Assembly: GCA_037176725.1 (NCBI GenBank)
Contig: JAZBRS010000020.1
Coordinates: forward strand, 95,622,501 to 95,686,500
Reading direction: 5' to 3'
From: Posidonia oceanica
Taxonomy: Eukaryota > Streptophyta > Magnoliopsida > Alismatales > Posidoniaceae
Length of the DNA: 64,000 nucleotides
Part shown: positions 43,141 through 55,100 of the stretch, one piece after another
How the letters are laid out: every line of letters starts with the position of its first letter
Numbering within the stretch: position 1 is the first letter of the stretch
Program-made: the position numbers and the translations under genes
Notes under the pieces: model-generated
Databases searched by the model: none
Told to the model about the DNA's origin: nothing
The model's input: the letters and a program-made list of their open reading frames with translations, nothing else

Positions 43141-46100
43141 AACGATGCTGCAAGGCTTTTCCTCAAAGTAAGGAAGCAAGCTGCAAGGCTTCGAAGAGAA
43201 ACGCAAGTGGGGCCCTTCCTCAAATTAAGGAAGCAAGCCCGTGAGACTCCGAAGAGACACGTAAAGGGGCTGTTCCACAAATTAAGGAAGGAAGCCCATG
43301 AAACTATGAAGAGAAACGCAAGGAGGCTCTTCCTCAAATTAAGGAAGCGAGCAAACAAATAGACGTGACATCGAAAAGGCACGCAAAGGCACTCATCCTC
43401 AAATTAAGGAAGCGAGTAGACATGACCCCAAAGGGGCATGTATGGGGGTTTGTCCTCCAATTAAGGAAGCAAGCAAACAAAAAAACGTGACTTCGAAAAG
43501 GCACGCAAAGGTGCTCGTCCTCAAATTAAGGAAACGAGCAAACAAACAGACGTGACTTCGAAAAGGCAAGCAAAGGCGCTCGTCCTCAAATTAAGGAAGC
43601 GAGCAGACATGACTTTGAAGGGGCATGTAAGGGGGCTAGTCCTCAAATTAAGGAAGCGAGCAAACAAACAGACGTGACTTCGAAAAGGCACGCAAAGGCG
43701 CTCGTCCTCAAATTAAGGAAGCGAGCAGACATGGCCCCGAAGGGGCATGTAAGGGGGCTTGTCCTCAAATTAAGGAAGCAAGCAAACAAACAGATGTGAC
43801 TTCGAAAACGCACGCAAAGGCATTCGTCCTCAAATTAAGGAAGCGAGCAGACATGACCGCGATGGGGCATGTAAGGGGACTTGTCCTCAAATTAAGGAAG
43901 CAAGCAAACAAACAGACGTAACTTCGAAAAGGCACGCAAAGGCGCTCGTCCTCAAATTAAGGAAGCGAGCAGACATGACCCCGAAGGAACATGTAAGGGC
44001 GCTTGTCCTCAAATAAGGAAGCAAGCAAACAAACAGACGTGACTTCGAAAAGGCACGCAAAGGCGCTTGTCCTCAAATTAAGGGGGCTTGTCCTCAAATT
44101 AAGGAAGCAAGCAAACAAACAGACGTGACTTCGATAAGGCACGCAAAGACGCTCATCCTCAAATTAAGGAAGCGAGCAGACATGACCCCAAAGGGGCATG
44201 TAAGGGGGCTTGTCCTTAAATTAACGAAGTAAGCAAACAAACAGATGTGACTTCGAAAAGGCACGCAAAGGCACTTGTCCTTAAAATAAGGAAGCGAGCA
44301 GACATGACCCCGAAGGGCATGTTAGGGGACTTGTCCTCAAATTAAGCAAGCAAGCAAACAAACAGACGTGACTTCGAAAAGGCACGCAAAGGCACTCGTC
44401 CTCAAATTAAGGAAGTGAGCAGACATGACCCCGAAGGGGCATGTACGGGGGCTTGTCTTCAAATTAAGAAAGCAAGCAAACAAACAGACGTGACTTCGAA
44501 AAGGCACGCAAAGGCGCTCGTCCTCAAATTGAGGAAGCGAGCAAACATGACCCCGAAGGGGCATGTTAGGGGGCTTGTCCTCAAATTAAGGAAGCAAGCA
44601 AACAAACAGACGTGACTTCAAAAAGGCACGCAAAGGCGCTCGTCCTCAAATTAAGGAAGCGAGCAGACATGACCCCGAAGGGGCATGTATGGGGGCTTGT
44701 CCTCAAATAAGGAAGCAAGCAAACAAATAGACATGACTTCGAAAAGGCACAGAAAGGCGCTCGTCCTCAAATTATGGAAGCGAGCAGACATGACCCCGAA
44801 GGGGCATGTAAGGGGGCTTGTCCTCAAATTAAGGAAGCAAGCAATCAAATAGACATGACTTCGAAAAGGCACGCAAAGACGCTCGTCCCCAAATTAAGGA
44901 AGCGAGCAGACATGACCCCGAAGGGGCATGTAAGGGGGCTTGTCCTCAAATTAAGGAAGCAAGCAAACAAATAGACGTGACTTCGAAAAGGCATGCAAAA
45001 ATGCTCATCCTCAAATTAAGGAAGCGAGCAGACAGGAACCCGAAAGGGCATGTATGGGGGCTTGTCCTCAAATTAAGGAAGCAAGCAAATAAACAGACGT
45101 GACTTTGAAAAGGCACACAAAGGCGCTTGTCCTCAAATTAAGGAAGCGAGCAAACAAAAAGACGTGACTTCGAAAAGGCACGCAAAGGCACTCGTCCTCA
45201 AATTAAGGAAGCGAGCAGACATGACCACGAAGAGACTTGTAAGGGGACTTGTCCTCAAATTAAGGAAGCAAGCAAGCAAACAGACATGACTTCGAAAAGG
45301 CACGCAAAGACGCTCATCCTCAAATTAAGGAAGCGAGTAGACATGACCCCGAAGAGACTTGTAAGGGGGCTAGTCCTCAAAATAAGGAAGCTCGCAAACA
45401 AACAGGCATGACTTCGAAAAGGCACGCAAAGACGCTCATCCTCAAATTAAGGAAGCAAGCAGACATGACCCCGAAGGGGCATGTAAGGGGGCTTGTCCTC
45501 AAATTAAGGAAGCAAGCAAACAAACAGACGTGACTTCGATAAGGCACGCAAAGACGCTCATCCTCAAATTAAGGAAGCGAGCAGACATGACCCCAAAGGG
45601 GCATGTAAGGGGGCTTGTCCTTAAATTAAGGAAGTAAGCAAACAAACAGATGTGACTTCGAAAAGGCATGCAAAGGCACTCGTCCTTAAATTAAGGAAGC
45701 GAGCAGACATGACCCCGAAGGGCATGTTAGGGGACTTGTCCTCAAATTAAGGAAGCAAGCAAACAAACAGACGTGACTTCGAAAAGGCACGCAAAGGCAC
45801 GCAAAGGCACTCGTCCTCAAATTAAGGAAGTGAGCAGACATGACCCCGAAGGGGCATGTACGGGGGCTTGTCTTCAAATTAAGAAAGCAAGCAAACAAAC
45901 AGACGTGACTTCGAAAAGGCACACAAAGGCGCTCGCCCTCGAGTTAAGGAAGTGAGCAAACCAACAGACGTGACTTCGAAAAGGCACGCAAAGGCACTTA
46001 TCCTCAAATTAAGGAAGCGAGCAGACATGACCCCGAAGGGGCATGTAAGGGGGCTTGTCCTCAAATTAAGAAAGCAAGCAAACAAACAGACGTGACTTCG

Positions 46101-46610
46101 AAAAGGGCACGCAAAGGCGCTCGTCCTCAAATTAAGGAAGCGAGCAAACAAACAAACGTGATTTCGAAAAGGCACGTAAAAGCGCTCGTCCTCAAATTAA
46201 GGAAGCAAGCAAACAAACAGACGTGACTTCGAAAAGGCACGCAAAAGCGCTCGTCCTCAAATTAAGGAAGCAAGCAAACAAACAGACGTGACTTCGAAAA
46301 GGCACGCAAAAGCGCTCGTCCTCAAATTAAGGAAGCGAGCAGACATAACCCCGAAGGGGCATGTAAGGGGGCTTATCCTCAAATTAAGGAAGCAAGCAAA
46401 CAAACAGGCGTGACTTCGAAAAGGCATGCAAAGGTGCTCGTCCTCAAATTAAGGAAGCGAGCAGACATGACCCCGAAGGGGCATGTAAGGGGGCTTGTCC
46501 TCAAATTAAGGAAGCATGCAAACAAACAGACGTGACTTCGAAAAGGTATGTAGTGGTGCTCGTCCTCAAATTAAGGAAGTGAGCAGACATGACCCTGAAG
46601 GGGCATGCGA
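43140..46610. repeat. 122-bp dimeric tandem array with two hairpins per subunit
   Basis: About 3.5 kb, roughly 55-60 subunits. Subunit a: ACGTGACTTCGAAAAGGCACG, then GCTCGTCCTCAAATTAAGG and AAGCGAGC. Subunit b: ACATGACCCCGAAGGGGCAT, then GCTTGTCCTCAAATTAAGG and AAGCAAGC. Spacing of the GCGAGC-AGACAT junctions at 43721, 43843 and 43965 is exactly 122 bp. Some stretches are a-a or have partial units (43500-43700, 46120-46340). It lies between gag and the polypurine tract, the known hypervariable site of Tat/Ogre elements. Confidence 0.93.
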
Positions 46611-46760
46611 AGGGAGGGTAATACCACAGGACAGCTAAAAAGATGTCCCTAGTATCAGGGATGATACCAGGGGACAGCCGAAGCGCCCTTGGCATCAAAA
46701 TGGAGACATAGACGAAACTAACGCGCTTGTCAAGCGAGTTGATAGGGTTCCCAACCCGGA
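46611..46760 (-). other. F block proximal to the array, with conserved hairpin
   Basis: Contains the CCCTAGTATCA / TGATACCAGGG hairpin (46646-46673) and CCCTTGGCATC, matching A1 1279-1335 in inverse orientation. It bounds the array on the gag side. Confidence 0.75.
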
Positions 46761-48567
46761 TGCTTGGAGGATGAATGTAAGTACTCACTGTGTAATGTGC
46801 AATGCCGATGGGGAAATGCAATGGGTAGATGCAAAGGAAAATGCGGGGGCCCATCGTGGTGGGTGTGCAATTGTCTCAGAGTGGGCATGCACTGTAATGC
46901 CATGGAGTGGCAAACAAGGGACATACCAGTCATCATAGACCTCCCAACGCAGTGGGGGGCCAAAACTTTTAAAAAGCACGGAGCCTCTGAGCGAGGTCAG
47001 GCAAAATGTGCTCATCCTTGACTCCGATTTTCGAAAACAGGAAGAAGGGAAGGTTGATTATCATGCATTTATGTTTTTGGTGGCCTTGGATTCAAAGCAA
47101 CTGATGCTGAGAGGATGCTTCTGTAATTTCTAACTCAGGGGATTCTCGATCCTCGCGCAACGCCATGCCGAGTTGTGGTTGGTGGCTCTCTTTCTCATTC
47201 TCAGTTTGGGAAGAGATCTCAGCTTTGCAAAGCATAGCCTTTAGCTGCATGTAGGTAGCAGAGGTGTTGGGTGTAGCTTCATAGCTTCCATCTCAAGTCC
47301 TCGGGGACCGACTACCGCTTTTAACACTCACGGATTGTATTTCTTTTCCCCTCATGAGTGACTGGAGTCGCATCTAGCCTGCCAAGGATGCAGAATTGTT
47401 GTCTGCACGGAGGGGTTGGAGCATGCTGCTGCGCTCGGAGGGTAGGGCCAGGTCCTCCTGATAATGCTTCTCGTGCAATTGGCAATGTGGTGCTTGTAGT
47501 TGGAAGTTGAGGGGGCTTCGATGCTTGTCCGAGTCATTCCTCTCATGGGCGCCTTCTTTCTTCGACTTCTTTCTTCATTTTTCTTTTCTGCCCAACATGC
47601 ATATCTTGTTATAATATTTTTCTGCTCACATGATCTCTATTCTTTTGGATATGCATGTCTACGCCCTCTTGGGTTAGCGGTCCCTGATGAGGCGTTAAGA
47701 GTTCGGCTGGTCGGCGCACACTTTCAACCTTTGCAATGTGTACAAGCAGCCTCTAGCTATTCTTTGCTCTGCTTTGGTCCTCTCCATGTCTGGTGGACTC
47801 TCTTAATTGGATAGATCTCGCTCTTGGAGTTTCGCACTCAACGAGGTGTTTTGTGCTGCTCTCAGTCTCACTTTGTAGTCGCATGCAAGAAATGGCGCTG
47901 CTCAGGTGAGACTTGCCTGAGAATGTCGATGCTTGACATCTTCTCGGCGCTGCTTATTTATCCCAAGCCAGGTTTTCTGATTATAAAATTTTTTCTAGGT
48001 TTTTTTTGTATTTTAGGAAGGGAACAAGCATGTTTATGGATTTTTCCATGTGTTTTGTATTTTTTATGACTTTTTCGTTTTAAGAAAACATAAAAAAGGG
48101 AATACTAGCAGAAAGGAAAGCATGTTTTTTTTTGTTTCTTGATTTTTTTTGATGTTTTTGTCTTTTACAAGATGCAGGAAATGACATGTACATGCAGGAA
48201 GAGATATGTGCATGCAAGGAAAAAGAATGCATATTTTTGGATTTTTCATTGGTTTTGTACTTTTTATGGGTTTTTGTTTTATGGAAACATAAAATAAAAA
48301 ACTGGAAGGAGAGGAAAAAACATGCTTTTGTTTGTTTTTAGTATTTTTTGATTTTTTGTTGTTTTTTTTTTGGGTTTTCCAGGATGCAGGAAAATGGAAT
48401 GTACATGCAAAAAAAAAAGAAAATACATGTTTTTGGATTTTTCGTGTGTCTTGTATTTTTTATGGGTTTCCTGACATGACGAGAAAACGCAAAACAAAAT
48501 GAAAAGAAACGAAGAGACAAAGCAAGAAGTAAAGGTGAAGGTAAGAAGGACGTACCTGTCAGCAACC
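46761..48567 (-). other. F spacer between gag and array, possible remnant of a helical ORF
   Basis: A broken minus-strand frame near 47540-47400 reads LNFQLQAPHCQLHEKHYQED, and one near 47240-47100 reads LKAMLCKAEISSQTENEKE. Both are charged and helical, as in C-terminal parts of retroelement ORFs, but I recognise no domain. 48000-48500 is A/T-rich with TTTTTGGATTTTTC words. No pol motif appears anywhere. Confidence 0.4.
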
Positions 48568-51099
48568 TCAGGATGGAGGTGCTAGATCCGCTCCTACGTT
48601 GCTGGCACAGTCGACAGGATCTGCTGTAGCACGCTCCCGCTCAGCCTCCAGCCATATCACATGTATTCCCGACCCAGGACCGGCAAGTGCCGCGCGATAA
48701 AGAGAAGAAGGGAGTGGTTCATAAACATGGTGGATGAGATCAAGGGGGTCCACTACGGACGTAGCGGACCCGAAGGGGAAGATAGAATGAACACCTGAGG
48801 TCCCCGCACCTCCCGAGCTAGAATGCTCCGGCAAAGGCTGGTAGACGATGTTGGAATGGGAGGGTGCTACTCCTAATGCCTGTGTGGATGCTGGTGGAGG
48901 TGTGGATGATGATGCCGCCTCCTGTGTATTGATCGAAATGACCTTTTGGTCGATCAAATCCTGCACTGTGCCCCGCAGAGTGATGCAATTATTCGTCGAG
49001 TGCCCGACGACTCAATGGAAATCGCAGAAATGATCCATCCTATACCACCTTGGAAGAGGATTCGGTGGTGGGCGGACTTCGGGGAGCATGAGGAGCGATG
49101 CAACCTTAGGGAAGACAGCGCCCAGTGGCTCCACAAGTTGGGTGAAGCGACGCTATTGCTGATGGGGCTGTCTCTACCCCTGGTTATATCCTTGCCAAAC
49201 CAGTGCGGCAGGGTAGACCGGTCAGGCGGTGGTGGTGATTTATGGAGTGTGTGGTGCAATAGGTATGGGTGCATACACTACCTGATTCGGGCCAGGCTAA
49301 GCCACCATGTGAACGGGAGCGGCAGGAGCGTTGAGGTATGCGACGGCGGTCCTCGGGGGGTCCCCTCTCCTGGGGTTGTTGTTGTTGTTGTTGCTATTGC
49401 CACCGTGGCTGCTGCTGGGATAGGTGGCCTGCTTGGCAAAGGCAGTGAGTGCTGGGAAGTTGCCACTCCGCAGGGAACTCTTCACACGTGTGCCAGCCCG
49501 AATCAAAGATGCAAAGTTAGTGACTGGCTGAATGGCAAGCAGAGCCCCAGTGGATGGCTGTGTGCCTCGAATTACGATCTCGATAGACTCCTCGTCAGAG
49601 GGTTTATCGCGGACCTGCAAGGCAAGGGTACGCCAACGACCGACGTACTCCCCGAACGGCTCACTGGATCTCTACTTGATGGCGACATGGTCCTCGCGCT
49701 TAGGGACCAGGTCGAGATTGAAAGAGTACTGTTCCAGGAACACCCTACTAAGGCCGTTCCAAGTTTTATGGTGGCCATATCAAGTGATGTAAACCACTTG
49801 AGGGCTAAGCCAGTGAGACTCTTCTGGAACAAGCGGATCAACAACCTCTCATCAGCCTGAAGCTGAGCGAGGTCTCCGCAATACGCTTTCATGTGGGTGA
49901 TGGGGCAACCCCTACCGTTATATTTTTCAAAGTCTGGGATGCAGAATTTCGGTGGGAGCACCGCCTCTGGGAAATAGCAAAGGTCCCGAAACTTGTAGGA
50001 GTGGAGGTCTGTGCCCTGCACTTGACGAAGTGCTTTTTCCAGTACGGCAAACCTGTCATCGTAGGGATCTAGATTTGCTGCCAAAGGAGATGGGGCAGCG
50101 AGGGCAAGGACCACATACGCCGATTGGATCGCACCGAGGTGCTCCTCTGGGTCCACCATCGCTCGCCTGGTAGCGCGACGTAATGGCCGGCGTATCCGTA
50201 CATGGGTGCAGTATATGCAGGAATGTATGCAGGGGTAGGAACTTGCTGATGCAGGGGGTAGGGGTAGGTGAGATGCTGTGCGGTGGGTGGTGCTGAGTGC
50301 TGGAGCAACAGCTGTTGCGCTAGCACAGCGCCAGGCGGTGGGCCTGTGGGGTGCTGTGCTCCAACCAGCCCAAGGGGCTGGCCACCAGGTGACGGAGAGA
50401 CATGCTGTGCAGTGAGTGAAGTGAATGCAGAGGGCGGAGGCTGTGCCCTCATCACCGAAGCAAAAAGCAGTTGAGGTGATGGCCGAGGCGGCGGTGCAGC
50501 AGGTAAAGCCTGGGTTGCAAGGGCGGGATGCAGGGGAATCTCAGGAGCAGAAGGAATCAAGGAAGGGTGGACTGATTGAGCCATGCCCTGGAAGGCCTGG
50601 GCAATCTCCATCAGGTACCGATACCGCACTTCAGGAGGCCCATCAGCGGGGATACTGATGTGCAGTGACGGCGGGAGATCAGATCCAAGAGGCGGGGACA
50701 CAAACTGTCCAAGAGGTAGGGATCCTACAGAAATGGCCGCCGCAGCAGGGCCAGTGCCAGAGATAATATGGCCCTAGGGATCAGAAGGAGTCGGAACGGT
50801 CTCCGGAAAGCGAGTGGCAGTCACCAAGGTAGCCTCGGTGACAGGATCCAGAGGGGCATAGACTTGCCCAGACCCTACGATACGCAGGGGTCCCCCAGAC
50901 GAAAAGGGGGGAACCCCAGCATCGTAAGCGGCACAGAAGGGGTCAAGATGGGAGTCGGAGGGACCGAAGTGGAAACCCCCTCCGCGACTGTAGTAAGTAG
51001 AGGCTCGATGGCGCATTGGTCCATATTTGACTGCGAGCGAGTAAAAATAGGGCTGCGAGGAAAAGGTGAAGGGTGACGACTAAGGAGAGCTATCGTCAC
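48568..51099 (-). pseudogene. gag: gag of element F
   Basis: Start by homology with D: the minus-strand ATG at 51099 gives a peptide ending FTRSQSNMDQCAIEPL. Pieces in order: Pro-rich N-terminus (51099-50875, shifted to 51016-50774, then 50701-50069); core in 50159-49572 with LLIRLFQKSLTGLALKWFT; then 49620-49297 with KPSDEESIEIVIRGTQP and SLRSGNFPALTAFAKQAT; then the tail with PLPRWYRMDHFCDFH near 49040 and VQDLIDQKVISI at 48960; C-terminus to 48568. Three or more frameshifts break it, one near 49680. The tail keeps the C-x2-H motif, but the next GH motif reads VGHSTNNC. It is the only protein-coding part of F. Confidence 0.85.
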
Positions 51100-52154
51100 A
51101 AAGGTGAGTAGCTCAGAAAAGGAGGGTCAAGAACAAGTGTCACAACAGGGGCGTCAGTGAAGAAAAGCACTCAAGCTCCGACTAGGGAACTCGCTCACTA
51201 ATCTCTGTTGGCAGACAAAGCAAACAGGTGCTAGAACCCGAAAGAAAAACAATGCAAATGTTTAAAATGATGGCATGAATGCACTCATGTATGCTCTCTA
51301 GCATGCTCTCTCTCACCAATCTAGTGTGTCCTAGTAGGTATTCTACTTCGAACTCACAAGGGTATAGGTCACCGACTCGGATAGAAAGTAAAGGCTCCCG
51401 TCTAAGCCCTGGCCAAGAGCTCAGGTAATAACGGGTGGTGCGTTAGTGATCTTGACCCTGTCAAAGCATGGGTTGTACCCTCTACTGCACCGACACGACC
51501 CCTCACAAGGAGGGACAAACCAATTAACTCGCCCTGTGCCAAAGCAAATGAACAAGAGACCGGGACTGTCCTTCTCAAACTAATAGGTGGACTCAGAGAT
51601 GAGAAGATGCATGCCCTACATGATGCTTCATGCAAATGATTAAAGTTTTTATTCTCTTGCATGTTTTATTAACCCAAAGGGGGTGAAGGTGTGTTGATGT
51701 CTCTAGTTGTTCCTAGATTTGACTTTTACTTGCTGTTTTTTAATTGCAAAGGGGGGAAGCAACCAGTCTCTAGTTGTCCTTAGGCCTAATGCAAAAAAAG
51801 GGGAAGAAAATCATCCAAACATGGCAAGCAAACAACATACATCATCACAAAAGGTATTTGCATGGCATGTGCATGTGTATGTGGACATGGTAGTGAAAAG
51901 AAAACAATCATCATGTCAAAAAGCAAGTATATTTGGTATGTGCATGTGTGGTGGCATAGCAACTATGTAAAAGAAAACAATTACCACTCAAAAGGCATGT
52001 ATAAAGCATAAACAGAACAAATAAGGGCAATCTAAGAAATAAGGCATATAGACAGGTACAAGGCAAGCAGTAAAGCAAAGAAATAAGCAGTAGGCAAACA
52101 AAATGCATAATCCAAACAAGTGAGAAAGCCAAAAAAGAAAGCCAAAGTCTTGTC
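51100..52154 (-). other. Leader of F with candidate splice acceptor
   Basis: Non-coding. TTTGCTTTGTCTGCCAACAG (AG at 51205-51206) resembles a 3' splice site just upstream of gag. 51330-51660 aligns with the leader of C. Confidence 0.55.
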
Positions 52155-52172
52155 TCCCCAGTGGAGTTGCCA
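52155..52172 (-). other. Primer-binding site of F
   Basis: The minus strand reads TGGCAACTCCACTGGGGA, one base after the LTR. It matches the 3' end of tRNA-Arg(ACG) with two mismatches. Confidence 0.85.
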
Positions 52173-52173
52173 C

Positions 52174-55100
52174 TGTAGCGATCTTGGTGTTTGGATTGTC
52201 CATGCACCATGCTAAAGCTCGCGTGCACTGATCGGAACTAGGTTCACTATTAGCGGGTGTATCCGAGAAGGAAGACTTGACTCGAAAACACCAAAAAAGG
52301 GAAAAAAGAGAAAGATAAGACAAATCAGAGTCGCCACCGTGTCTATTAAGTCGGGAGACAAAGAAAATCGAGGAAATGCATGAAAAACATGCTAAACCAA
52401 GCAAAAAGATGCAATGCAATGCAATGCTATGCAAAGAAGATGACTCGTGCCAAGGACGAGGGCAAAACGGTCATTGCAGGCCAGAGAAAGGGTAAGGACT
52501 CCTGTTACGCGCAGGGAAGGTGTTAGGCACCCCCGACACACTTGAGAATCGGTCTTTCTACGCTTACGCTCGCTTACGCAGGATGATGCATGCTTTGAAT
52601 GCCTAAGTGCCTTGAATGCTTGCTAAATGATGTGCCTGAATGCTTAAATGCCAGGTATGCGGTGATTACATGCTCAAATGTGTATTCTAAATGATGCGGT
52701 GCACAAGGAAAGTAAACGTGCAGCCTATGTGCTCAGTAGCGCTGTCAGTGTTCCGAATCGGGCGAACTCCAGGTAGTAAGCATCACTGCCCTAAATGCAA
52801 ATGCAGGCGATAAAACAAAATAGTAATGAAAACCATGCAATGCGAGGCGGCATGCAAGGGAAAGCAAAAGCGAGTGCGCAAAACGGTGCAAATACAAGCG
52901 ATAGGCGAAAGAAAACAAAGTGGGCACGTAAAACGATGCAAATGCAAGCGAAAACGGATACAGGCATGCAAAACGATGCAAATGCAAGCGAAAATAGAAG
53001 CGGGCACGCAAAACGATGCAAATGCAAGTAAAAATGGAAAGCGAGCGCGCAAAATGATGCAAATGCAAGCGAAAATGGATGCATGCATGCAAAATGATGC
53101 AAATGAAAGCGAAAACAGAAGCGGGCACGCAAAACGATGCAAATGCAAGTAAAAATGGAAAGCGAGCGCGCAAAACGATGCAAATGCAAGCGAAAACAGA
53201 TGCGAGCACGCAAAACGATGCAAATGCAAGAGAAAACGAATGCAAGCATGCAAAACGATGCATGCAAAGGCAATGAATGATGTGTTGTGATTCAGATGGA
53301 CTTACCTTGAGAATCTGAGGCCTGATCTGAGATAACTTTGATCAGAATGGAAGATCATTCAACCAGGAAGACCTGGACAGTTAGATCATGGAAATCCAAC
53401 GGTCCGATCAAAAGTTATTCAGGTTTCAAGTTAGAAGGCTCAAGGGCCAGAAAAGGTAGGGATCTAAGTGCAAATAGTCCCTAAAGGTGTGCAAAACAGG
53501 ATGTATGCATGCAAGAGCGATGAAATTGCTTGAATGAATGCATGAGTGCAATGACTGATGATATGGGAATGCAAATGCATGCAATAATGCAATGCAAGGA
53601 TCTAAGTGTAATTTTGGAAAACTATAGGGACCTACATGCAAAATGTCCCCTAGTGTGTGCAAAACAAGGCAAATGTATGCAAGAATGTTAATGCAATAGT
53701 GCATGAGCTAAATGCAATGTTAATTAGGATGAATGCATGCAAAAATGCAAGAAAAGGACCTAAATGCAGTTTTAAAAACTTACAGGACCTAAATGCAAGA
53801 AAAGGACCTAAATGCAGTTTTAAAAACTTACAGGACCTAAATGCAATGCAAAGAAAGCATGCAAACTTGTAAAAGTTGAAAAAGTGGACTGACATGCAAT
53901 TTTGCAAAACTATGGGACTTTTAAAACAGGACAATGTGGTTTAAAATGCAACTAACATGACATTTAAATACATGGAGGACTAAAATGCAAATAAAACAAG
54001 TTTTGGGACCAAACAGCAATGCAATATGGTTTACAACTTGATTTAAATGACATGATGAATGCAGATTGGACTGATATGCAATTATGGCATTTTTCTGGGT
54101 TTTTATGCAATGCAATAAGGTAAAAATAGAAATTAAATGAGTGATTCAATGCAAAATGGACTAAAATGCAATTATGGAATTTTTCAGGGTTTTTGTGCAA
54201 TGTTAGAATGCAGAAACAAACAACTGATTCACAGCAGATGGACCTAAATGCAATTATAATATTTTTCTAATTTTTTTAATGCAATGCAATAAGGTAAAAT
54301 GCAAAGTTAAATGAGTTTTAAACCACTGATGGACTGATATGCAAATAAACATATTTTTTGGATTTTTCAGTAATGCAATATAGTTAAAATCATGATTTAA
54401 ATGAAATACTTGAACTGCACAGGACTCAGATGCAAAAGTTATGAATAAACGCTCCAAGGGTCATCGTAGCACGGGCGGAGCTCGGGGAGGTCCGACGGAG
54501 GTGCGGTGAGGTGCGGCGAGGTCCGACGGAGTAGTGGGCGGTCTGGTGCGCTGCTTGGTCCGATTGCACCGGCGATCGTTGCCGGGGAAGAAGGAGGCTC
54601 CGGCGAGGTGGGAAACACACCACAGAGCTCGAAACACGCCGGAGAAGGCATGGGGAGCAAGAGGGGAGTGAGGCGGAGCTGGTGGAGGAGTTTGTTACCT
54701 GTTGGAGCGCGCGAGGACGTCCGGCGACCTCAAGTGGGTCCTGTGGTGGTGCTGCGAGGCAAAGGAGGCGGTGGTGGCGCACAGGAGGGGTTGGAGCGAG
54801 TTCGTGGAGGTGCGGAAGAGGTCTGGGAGGCAACGGCCGGCCTTCTCCTCCCTTCTACACGTAGATGGCCGAAAGAGATGCTGTCGACAATAATTCTCTC
54901 TCCTCTCTCTCTCTGTGGCTTTCACCAGAATGGGCTCGTGCCGGTGGCTTCATGGGTGGATCACGGTGGTGGTGAGTGGGGGATGAGGTGTAGTGGAAGC
55001 AAGGGAGAGGTAGTGGCCAGAGGTGTGTTGTTGTCAGCTGTTAGGGTCTTTGCTCTCTTCTCTCTCTTCTGTTTTTCTTCTTTTCCCTCCTCCTTAACCT

